From the NCBI GenBank assembly GCA_009780175.1, contig WRAO01000007.1, positions 1-64,000 of the forward strand: DNA of 64,000 bases, read 5' to 3'. A program made the translations under genes and the position numbers. Below, in pieces: positions 33,909 to 41,388 of the stretch; position 1 is the first letter of the stretch, and every line of letters starts with the position of its first letter. Source of the stretch: Oscillospiraceae bacterium (GTDB lineage: Bacteria > Bacillota > Clostridia > Oscillospirales > Oscillospiraceae). The notes under the pieces were generated by a model. It did no database searches, had not been told where the DNA came from, and was given only the letters and a program-made list of their open reading frames with translations.

Positions 33909-34736
33909 TTACGCTCGAATCAGCGTGATTAAGGTCACTTCTGGCCGGGCAAACACGCGGGGGTAGTATTCTCCGATCCCGCTGCAGACATAGACGGGCG
34001 TGCCGTCACGGCCTTCCGCCCACCCGCCTCGAAAACGCTCGCCATACGCCGAAATGACGCGCGACTCCAGTCCGAGGGACCAGAGTCCGAAAAAATTGAG
34101 CTGCCCGTCATGGGTATGCCCGCTCAGGATCAGATCAACCCCTGTGGTATCCTGCATCATCGAAACATCCGGGTTATGAGACAGGAGCAAGACAAAACTG
34201 TCCGGCCCGGCGCCCGCTATGGCGGCGGAGACATCGGGATTGCGATTCCACAAATCTTCCACACCCGCCAGGAAAAAATGTTCACGCACGTAGAGGCCGC
34301 TGTTGGACAACGGCGTAATTCCGTGCGCCTCCATCGTCGCGAACAGGACCTCGTAGTGGTCGTGATTTCCTTCGACACCAAAGATACCATCTGTGACCGT
34401 AACCTGCGCCAACAACTGCATCGTCGCTTCAATTGCGGCGTGGTCAAAGGTAAAATCTCCGCCCAAGAGCAGCAGGTCCACCTGCCTTTGATTGAGTTCG
34501 TCGACAACATGGCGCAGACGCCGATCTGTCACCGCGTGGATATCTGTGACAAAGGCAATCCGATACCCGTCCATCTCGGCGGGGATGTTTGGGGAGGTGA
34601 ACGAAATCTCTCGATATACCACGATCCGGTCCAGTGTCAGCGCGTGAATCGCGTGGATGGCCACGATCAGCAGGAGTATCGCAAGCAAACCCGTACCGAC
34701 TTTTCGCGCGGTTGATTTTTTTTGAGTTTCTACCAT
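33909..34736 (-). CDS. Membrane-anchored metallophosphoesterase (YkuE-like)
   Basis: 275 residues with an N-terminal membrane helix (GLLAILLLIVAIHAIHAL). The calcineurin-type metal motifs are all present: FVTDIHAV (D, H), LLLGGDFTF (GGD), GVEGNHDHY (GNHD), LLSHNPD (H) and LSGHTHDGQL (GHTH). The active site probably faces outwards. It shares one base with the end of the preceding PAP2 gene, so the two are coupled. The substrate is unknown; related proteins cleave phospho-lipid or nucleotide substrates. Confidence 0.92.
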   Translation of the reverse strand: MVETQKKSTARKVGTGLLAILLLIVAIHAIHALTLDRIVVYREISFTSPNIPAEMDGYRIAFVTDIHAVTDRRLRHVVDELNQRQVDLLLLGGDFTFDHAAIEATMQLLAQVTVTDGIFGVEGNHDHYEVLFATMEAHGITPLSNSGLYVREHFFLAGVEDLWNRNPDVSAAIAGAGPDSFVLLLSHNPDVSMMQDTTGVDLILSGHTHDGQLNFFGLWSLGLESRVISAYGERFRGGWAEGRDGTPVYVCSGIGEYYPRVFARPEVTLITLIRA

Positions 34737-35380
34737 CAGTCACCTCCGAACAGGGATGGGTTCTGTTCCCGCACTCTATCGTAGACAAGAGACGCCGCGC
34801 AGAGGATCACAATGCCCATCGAATAGCCGCCGATTACGTCGGTCACGGTGTGGACGCCTAAGTAAATCCGGCTGAGGCCCACGGCGAGGATGGCGAACGC
34901 GGCAAAGATTGTGGCCCCAACATATAATGGTCTTCGAGAAGAGTGGAGCCATACCATCATCGCGCACATCCCGAAGAACACCATCGCGTTTAAGGAATGG
35001 CCGCTGGGGTAGCCGAATCCGCCCGCGTCGATCAATTGGTTGTGATCGGGGCGCTCTATGGCGAAGACGTTTTTGAGTATGATGGGGCCTGCGAGAGCGG
35101 AAACGCCCAATGTGATGCCAAGAGGCACACCGATTTTCATCCTTGTGCTTGGGATCAGCAGCAATAGGAGGAGGATGGGCGTGTAAGAATACCAGTGCGT
35201 GAGGCTGCCGACCCAGATGGAGACGGTGGTCCACGTCTGCGTGATTTCCCCTGTGAGCAGGAGATAGAGCGAGTGGTTAAGAGCCGCTACGGGCTCGTTT
35301 TCCGTGATAACCAAAATGGTCACGACAAGGAAGAAAAGCAAGGCTGTAAGCAGTATAAAAACGGTTCTTTTGGTTTTCAT
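34736..35380 (-). CDS. PAP2-family membrane phosphatase
   Basis: 214 residues with about six membrane helices. The three PAP2 motifs are visible but the first is reduced: KNVFAIERPDHN (KxxxxxxRP), PSGHSLNAM (PSGH) and SRIYLGVHTVTDVIGG (SRxxxxxHxxxD). The family removes phosphate from lipids such as phosphatidate or undecaprenyl pyrophosphate. The start has GGAGGGG upstream. It is followed without gap by the phosphoesterase. Confidence 0.92.
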   Translation of the reverse strand: MKTKRTVFILLTALLFFLVVTILVITENEPVAALNHSLYLLLTGEITQTWTTVSIWVGSLTHWYSYTPILLLLLLIPSTRMKIGVPLGITLGVSALAGPIILKNVFAIERPDHNQLIDAGGFGYPSGHSLNAMVFFGMCAMMVWLHSSRRPLYVGATIFAAFAILAVGLSRIYLGVHTVTDVIGGYSMGIVILCAASLVYDRVREQNPSLFGGD

Positions 35381-35466
35381 CGGTACCCCTCCAAGCTTTT
35401 AAAATACGCCGACAACGGATATCTCCCCTGCCGGCGCATCTGTATCCTGCCTATTTACCGGCGCCC

Positions 35467-36267
35467 TTATGCGCCAGTCTCCCCATCTGCCGAATGGATC
35501 CGCGCGGCGTACACCAGGAGCCGCTCGTTTCTATCTCCGTCGCTCGCGCAGGTGGACAGAAGCAGAACCTGGCTGCCTTCCGGTGCGGCGGCAAAAACCG
35601 CCGCTGTCGCAGGTTCGTTCGGGTCCAGCAGATAGACGCGGTCCCAGGCGTTCGTCCATCGTACGTGGAATACTTCGTAGACTAGAATTTCGCCGTCCGC
35701 TGTGACAATGGTGATCTCGCGGTGCTCGTCCAAGAATGCCGGATCCAGATAGTCCATCAGGGGCGCAAACATGGAGCCGTCTCGCATGTTGTGCCCATGC
35801 AGCATCGTAAGCGGCGCGGCAAAGGTTTCTAGCGTGCGGAAGTCCATGAAGATGGCCCCGGCAGGGTTACGCTCGCCGCTGAACGTAGTGTCTAAATACA
35901 CCACATTATCATCCGCCTGCACGATGGGATAGCTTACCGAGGTCCCCGCGATTGAAATCCAGCCCACGAAATCGGGGTTGATCGCGGAGAAATGGCTCAT
36001 GTCGATACGCGTGTCGTGTGGCCGCTCATCCGGGGAGATACCGGGCGGACGTGGTTCAGAAGGCTGCGCGATCGGGCGCTCAAACTGCCGATCGAAGCTG
36101 GTCCGGAGCGCGGCGTATTCGTTCCGCGCGGAGACATCATCTCGCCAGTCTTGCCAGAGCACAGTGGAGGCAAAGACAACCATTAACAGTCCCGCCAGAA
36201 ATATCGCAACAGGCACGGCCCGCTTCCAGCCCTGTTGCCGGTTTCGTTTTTCAATTCGCTTTCCCAT
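35467..36267 (-). CDS. srtB: Class B sortase
   Basis: A 266-residue transpeptidase that attaches surface proteins to the wall. It has an N-terminal membrane helix (VPVAIFLAGLLMVVFASTVL), then the sortase B fold with VGWISIAGTSVSYPIVQ, the catalytic His in LTMLHGHNMRDG (about 157), the Cys in LLLSTCASDG (about 240) and the Arg in DRNERLLVYA. ATG 36267 starts one base after the stop of the giant adhesin gene, so translation is coupled. That gene ends in a PPTGD sorting signal, like the (S/P)PxTG substrates of Clostridioides difficile SrtB, so the two are probably enzyme and substrate. Confidence 0.93.
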   Translation of the reverse strand: MGKRIEKRNRQQGWKRAVPVAIFLAGLLMVVFASTVLWQDWRDDVSARNEYAALRTSFDRQFERPIAQPSEPRPPGISPDERPHDTRIDMSHFSAINPDFVGWISIAGTSVSYPIVQADDNVVYLDTTFSGERNPAGAIFMDFRTLETFAAPLTMLHGHNMRDGSMFAPLMDYLDPAFLDEHREITIVTADGEILVYEVFHVRWTNAWDRVYLLDPNEPATAAVFAAAPEGSQVLLLSTCASDGDRNERLLVYAARIHSADGETGA

Positions 36268-36268
36268 T

Positions 36269-39200
36269 CTATAGATGCCTGCCCTGATAGAAAATCTTCT
36301 TCCGGCTCCAATACGCAATCACGCCGCCCATACTGCCAAGACCCAATATCAGCACAGCAATCAGGAATGCCGTCTGGCGATCATCCCCAGTCGGCGGGGC
36401 GATTGGGGGTTCCGACGGTGTGGGACTCGGTGTCGGATGGGGCGTGTGCGTCGGATGTGGTGTGTGCGTGGGATGTGGTGTTGGAGATGGAGTCGGGGTG
36501 GGCGTAGGCGTTGGTGTCGGCGGTAGATCGCTCGGATCGCCGGGGTCTATTGGTCCTGGCGGGGTTGGTGTGGGAGTGGGTGGGATTGGGGTATAAGTAT
36601 TGTAAATTGCGAACACAAATTCTCCGTGATAGTTCGGTATGAAATAGAACCGCGCCGGCAAGCTGGGGCGCACCGTCCAAGTATAGCCCGGGATATTGGC
36701 GTTGAACTCGTTGATGAAATATGTTCCCTGGAAGGCATAGGGTGACGTGTCACTTGGATCTGGCACAAAATCAGGAGATGGCGGCGGTAGGAAGACCATG
36801 CCATTTTCATCAAGCGCGTCTGTAATTAAAAACGTATGCACCCTGTCGAGCGGGTCTGTGACCACAATCTGGAGGTTTGGCAAACGCTGCTCTATTTGGG
36901 CGGCGGTTAGCCCTTCTAAGCCCTCGAATAGCTTCCGAATCCGCAAACTATACGGTATTCCCGGCTGCGCGAGCTCATTGTTGACAATGAGAAAGTCCGA
37001 TGTTTGATTGATCGTTGTTCCAAGCGTGCTCTCAAGCGCGGCGATCGTCGCACTCGTAATCGACGGACTCAGCGTGAAGAAGGTATCTACTGTGGCGGGG
37101 TCTAGCACATAGCCATAGGGCGCGGCTGTCTCGACCAGCAAAAACAGCAATGGATAAGTCGAGTTAATCCATGGGTGGCTGAATAGAGCGACGCCTGCCG
37201 CATCTGAAGTCACACCTGTAGCAAGTTGTCCGAAATGAAATGTTTGTCCGCCCGCGTTGATCGTTTGTATCGTTGTAAGGTTAGCGGCAGGAGGCGGGCT
37301 ATATGGCGGCCCTACCGACAGGCTCGTCACAAACAGATCAAAGGTAGCGCTGGGCAGATGGTTCCCCGCCGCATCTTGCTTAAATACCCGGAGATCCAAA
37401 CGTCCCGCGCTGACGGCGATGCCCGCGTCGCTCAGGACGTAGCTGCCGTCATCTTCGGCCTGATGATCGTCGAAAATGTTGATCTCGTTACTCGCCGGAA
37501 GCCCGGCGTTCAAAAGGAGCGCGTCATAGGCAATCCGCACCGGCGTCTGGTTCGGCACCACAAAGTCGATCTCATTCGCATCGACAAGGTTTACGCTCCA
37601 TTCCAGCCGGTCGTTGAAGCTGAATGGCTGGTTAATCCACACGCCATCCCACATGCCATTGACCTTGGTTTGCGTCCAAATCTGAATGCTGTCTGTAAAA
37701 ACGCTTAAATTAGTCAGGATATCCGTAGCCGTGATAAGGGCAGGCTCGTTTCCATTCGGGTCCTCAAAGATGTAGCCGCCGTCCGCGTTGATGATAATCT
37801 CAACATGGATCCGCGGAGACCCCGGCGCTGTCTGTGTCATCGACTTGTCGAGGATTTGCGGGATATAGTTCACCATGGCTCCGGCTTCAAAGGTACACTC
37901 CCCCGGATTCACCGCGATTGAGGCGGTGTTGTTAAGCGGAATGGTAGTTGCCCCATCTCCCCGCTCCGCTTCCGGCAAATAAAGCTGATAGTAAACCTGG
38001 AAATTATGCCGAACAGCGAACCAAGGCGTGGTCGTCGGAGGCGCCCCCGACTGTTGCACTAAGTCCAGAAAATGCACGCTGATCGTGTTGGTCCCACCAG
38101 TGACATCCTCAGTAGCAGACGGGGGCGCGAAGACGGCCCCGGTGGTCATATCTCTGACATAAAACGACCCCAGCACATATTCCAGCCTACTATCAAATGT
38201 ATCCGTAAAAATCGGGTCCGGTCGTTGCAGCAAGGGCGCAGTCCTGGACGAATACCCGCCTACGATTGTTACCGTGTACTGAAACAGCGCGGGGTTGGCC
38301 GTCGCCGTTCCGGTTTTGAAAATCGGCCAAGAGTCGGTTGCGCTTGCGGCGGCAACGACATTTACACCAGTGCCTCCCAATGGCCCGACGAGGCCATTGA
38401 TGAAATATGCCGTATTGGTCAACTGGGCGCTGCTGCTATTCCGCAATGCAGCGACAGTTGCACCAGACAAATCGATCCGGTAGCTGATGGTAATGGTCAC
38501 CCCATAAGCAGGCGGATATGGCCAACCCGGAGCCGGCGCCCCTTCAGTGGGAGTGCCAAAATACATCTGCCATGTGTAGTTGTCTCTCTGAACAATGGTG
38601 TACGTCAAGGCAGGGAAAAACGCGGTAACCGTATCATCGGTCCAACCGGCTGTGACGTTCCAAATAGCGGGATCAGGACTAGCGAAGTTTGGCGTATTAT
38701 CAGCAAAGTTCAACGTATCAGTCAAATAGATCGGCTGATCAAAAAGTCCTGCCGGTACATTGACTGTGATGGTATATATGACATAGTATCCATTGAGCGG
38801 ATCTCCGCATATGCCGGACGTCGTCTTGCTAATAATGCCAGCAGTTGGCGGGGTAAAAGGCACTCTGCCCCCGGTGCCAAAATCCGTGTTTCCATCGTTG
38901 AACGTTACGCTGTTGTCGTAAATAATTCCGGGCATGCCCGGATGGAGCGGCGGCGAATTGATCTCCGTATAGAAAATAATCTCAATTTCATAAATATTAC
39001 CGAATGGGTCCGTGTCTGCAGGGGGCATCGGATCAGCTGCTTCGGGGACTATGAGTTCAAATGCGTTGTTGGAGACATTCGGCGTGAAATAAGCACTCAG
39101 ATCGGCAGCTGTCCCTGTGAAGATGGGATTTTCCGCATTATCATAAAACGCTATGCTGATCTGAGTAAGATCCGTCGGGAGAAACAAATCCGCACCCAGC

Positions 39201-40987
39201 GTGTCGGTTACTGTCCCTCCGTTCAGCGGCGTGTCAGTGGGGCCGATTATGATCGTCCACCGGATCTGATATGGATCGCCGGAAGAGGGCGGCGACGGAA
39301 CATAGGTCCCGCTCTTTGTCATGGGAAACGTCTTCCGAACATGGTCCGCCGTCGAGTCTTGCACCGTATTTGTGCCGTCGCCATGGACTGATACAGTGTT
39401 CAGCACCGCGAAATCATACGCCAACAGGCTGGGGACAAGTCCCGGATTGTTGGCAATAAACACAGGCAGATCCAAGTAATACAGAACCGTGATCGTATTC
39501 CCCGGATTGAGTACCAGACTTCCGAAGTTGTAAGAAAAGAGCGCCGGAGCCGGAAGCCAAGTGACATCCATGGGCGTATAGCGCGTGTCTCCGTTCAACG
39601 CATATCGAAAGCCATAGAACGCGCTGGGGCTGTTATTGAAGTTGTGCGAACCGGCAATGGTCGGCATATCTATCAGTTCGATATTGCTCACCGGCGCGCC
39701 CAGCGCCGTGATCGTAATCATATAATAAATCCGCTCTGTGGTGGGGTCGTAGCGGGAGGATTTGTGCATTGTCAAAGACGGCGGCGGCAGAACCGGCGGT
39801 GTAATTTGGACAATAATATTGCCGAAATCTAAGTTGCCATCTCCGCCACCTGTCAATTGGGCGTAAATATCGAGGGAGAATACCACATTGGCATAATTGT
39901 CAATCAGATTGGTCCCCAGCGTTGGGGTGCCGTCCAACAGGACCTCGTCGAACCACACCAAAACTAAGCCGCTCGTATCAATCGTATACCAGCCGATGAT
40001 AGAACCATTTCCCGTGGGGCTATAAATCGGCGTCTGCAAAATCGCAGCCGGAACAGTGAGCGCTGGGGGCAACTGGAAAAACAGCACCCCATCCGGAATA
40101 GACGGGTCCGGGTTACTGAGGCTATATTCGAATTGCAGGTTCTCATTCTCCGCAAACGTGACTCCAAACAAATAGGTATTCCCAATAAATGTAGGCGTAT
40201 CGGGCCCGATCGGCACTGGAGTGCCTGTGCTCATGTCATAGATGTTGACGCTCGTGAGGAAGTCTCCTAAGTCTGACGATGTGGTTCCGGAGAACGGCAT
40301 AATCTGCTCAAACGCGCCGCCGATCACAAACCCATTGCCAAAGTCCAGCCCGAGGCCTACGTCTTCCGCGAGCTCCGCGACTAACTCCAGCGTAAAATTC
40401 ACCGGTCCGGCAAATGCGAGTAGATCGACTTCATACTCCGTTTGGCCGATCTCATCCGGCTCTGCGGCTTCGTCCTCTTCCGCCACCGTGTTGTCATCCG
40501 GTGCATCGGCATTGTCTTCCGGCGGGAGAACTAGCTCTTCCTCTGCGGGTGGCGCAGTATCTTCCGGCGCATCTTCGAACCACACCGTGATAAGGCCGGC
40601 GGCATCCATTGTGTACCAGCCGATGGCAGTCTCGGTGTTGGGGTGATAAATCGGCGATGCCGCCGCAGCTTGAACCCGAAGTTGGCGCGGCAGTTGATAC
40701 ACCAGCACCCCATCGTCATTCAACGCAAACGGCTCCCCTTCCGCCTCTGCAAACTGGATGGCGAATTGATACGTCTCGTCTACATGTAAGGTGTCCTCGT
40801 CCAGACCCAAGACGGTGACATCTTGGACAAAGTTGCGCAAATCCCACGGGTTTCGCACCTCTTCAGGCGCTTCCGCCAGTTCGCTCGTCTCAGCCGCGCC
40901 AAAGCCCGGCATGAGCAATACCGCCGATAAAATCATGGCAACTGCAAGTAATAATGACACCGGTTTCTTGATTCGCACAATAAACAT
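36269..40987 (-). CDS. Giant sortase-anchored surface adhesin (PPTGD signal)
   Basis: 1572 residues. A signal peptide (VSLLLAVAMILSAVLLMPGFGA) is followed by two related N-terminal adhesin-like domains (each with VLVYQLPRQL/VLFFQLPPAL and IGWYTMDAAGL/IGWYTIDTSGL), several DUF11-like beta domains, a SpaA-like domain (LRVFKQDAAGNHLPSATFDLF, about 1196), a Cna B/DUF5979-like domain (LRIRKLFEGLEG, about 1347), a Pro/Thr-rich stalk (about 1466-1524), and the sorting signal PPTGDD with hydrophobic helix and positive tail. I chose ATG 40987 with AAGAGGTGG. It is transcribed with the sortase. Ligand unknown; probably a host- or surface-binding fibre. Confidence 0.9.
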   Translation of the reverse strand: MFIVRIKKPVSLLLAVAMILSAVLLMPGFGAAETSELAEAPEEVRNPWDLRNFVQDVTVLGLDEDTLHVDETYQFAIQFAEAEGEPFALNDDGVLVYQLPRQLRVQAAAASPIYHPNTETAIGWYTMDAAGLITVWFEDAPEDTAPPAEEELVLPPEDNADAPDDNTVAEEDEAAEPDEIGQTEYEVDLLAFAGPVNFTLELVAELAEDVGLGLDFGNGFVIGGAFEQIMPFSGTTSSDLGDFLTSVNIYDMSTGTPVPIGPDTPTFIGNTYLFGVTFAENENLQFEYSLSNPDPSIPDGVLFFQLPPALTVPAAILQTPIYSPTGNGSIIGWYTIDTSGLVLVWFDEVLLDGTPTLGTNLIDNYANVVFSLDIYAQLTGGGDGNLDFGNIIVQITPPVLPPPSLTMHKSSRYDPTTERIYYMITITALGAPVSNIELIDMPTIAGSHNFNNSPSAFYGFRYALNGDTRYTPMDVTWLPAPALFSYNFGSLVLNPGNTITVLYYLDLPVFIANNPGLVPSLLAYDFAVLNTVSVHGDGTNTVQDSTADHVRKTFPMTKSGTYVPSPPSSGDPYQIRWTIIIGPTDTPLNGGTVTDTLGADLFLPTDLTQISIAFYDNAENPIFTGTAADLSAYFTPNVSNNAFELIVPEAADPMPPADTDPFGNIYEIEIIFYTEINSPPLHPGMPGIIYDNSVTFNDGNTDFGTGGRVPFTPPTAGIISKTTSGICGDPLNGYYVIYTITVNVPAGLFDQPIYLTDTLNFADNTPNFASPDPAIWNVTAGWTDDTVTAFFPALTYTIVQRDNYTWQMYFGTPTEGAPAPGWPYPPAYGVTITISYRIDLSGATVAALRNSSSAQLTNTAYFINGLVGPLGGTGVNVVAAASATDSWPIFKTGTATANPALFQYTVTIVGGYSSRTAPLLQRPDPIFTDTFDSRLEYVLGSFYVRDMTTGAVFAPPSATEDVTGGTNTISVHFLDLVQQSGAPPTTTPWFAVRHNFQVYYQLYLPEAERGDGATTIPLNNTASIAVNPGECTFEAGAMVNYIPQILDKSMTQTAPGSPRIHVEIIINADGGYIFEDPNGNEPALITATDILTNLSVFTDSIQIWTQTKVNGMWDGVWINQPFSFNDRLEWSVNLVDANEIDFVVPNQTPVRIAYDALLLNAGLPASNEINIFDDHQAEDDGSYVLSDAGIAVSAGRLDLRVFKQDAAGNHLPSATFDLFVTSLSVGPPYSPPPAANLTTIQTINAGGQTFHFGQLATGVTSDAAGVALFSHPWINSTYPLLFLLVETAAPYGYVLDPATVDTFFTLSPSITSATIAALESTLGTTINQTSDFLIVNNELAQPGIPYSLRIRKLFEGLEGLTAAQIEQRLPNLQIVVTDPLDRVHTFLITDALDENGMVFLPPPSPDFVPDPSDTSPYAFQGTYFINEFNANIPGYTWTVRPSLPARFYFIPNYHGEFVFAIYNTYTPIPPTPTPTPPGPIDPGDPSDLPPTPTPTPTPTPSPTPHPTHTPHPTHTPHPTPSPTPSEPPIAPPTGDDRQTAFLIAVLILGLGSMGGVIAYWSRKKIFYQGRHL
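36415..36590 (-). repeat. Pro-Thr-Pro-His tandem repeats in the adhesin stalk
   Basis: Short in-frame tandem repeats coding for PTPTP, HPTHTP and PTPSP units. This is a wall-spanning stalk. Such repeats change length easily between strains. Confidence 0.8.
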
Positions 40988-41100
40988 AAGGCCACCTCTT
41001 AAAAACATCTTAATAAGCAATGACTCGAAAACTGGCGCTGGGTATCAATTTTTATCAAAAAAACATGCAGACAGCACTTTTCATAGTGCCATTATGTTGT

Positions 41101-41129
41101 ATTATGTTGTAAATTATGTCAAAAGTCAA
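41101..41129 (-). promoter_or_regulatory. Promoter of the adhesin-sortase operon
   Basis: Minus strand TTGACT (41124-41129), 17 bases, CATAAT (41101-41106). It is one of two promoters in the 401-bp gap between divergent surface genes; no gene is seen in the gap. Confidence 0.6.
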
Positions 41130-41224
41130 TAGATATGACAGAAAGTGGGAAAAGCTTTGCCGAAATCTGCGGCTTCTGTCAGAACATAGCTACAATATAT
41201 GGTGTTTTTGTACGCATTTCATCA

Positions 41225-41253
41225 TTGACTTTACTTTGACACATTAGTATAAT
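41225..41253 (+). promoter_or_regulatory. Promoter of the beta-helix SLH protein gene
   Basis: TTGACT (41225-41230), 17 bases, TATAAT (41248-41253). A second, partly overlapping set (TTGACA then TAATATAT, from 41255) resembles the promoter at 49227. The leader is about 130 bases. Confidence 0.6.
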
Positions 41254-41388
41254 GTTGACATAATATATCACACTATAATATATTGTTTCAGGTTCTGTCG
41301 TTTTTGGGAACACACGCGGACACTTATGCGTCAACACGATCGAACCGGAGGCCTTCGGGCCATAACATAGCGTTGGAGGAGTACGAGG

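Noticed and set aside
36415..36590. Possible CRISPR or satellite array
   Set aside because: The repeats are short, in frame and code for a Pro/Thr/His stalk in a surface protein.
38072..39391. Long plus-strand open frame (439 codons) opposite the giant adhesin gene
   Set aside because: It mirrors the GC-rich codons of the adhesin, has no ribosome binding site and shows no domain.
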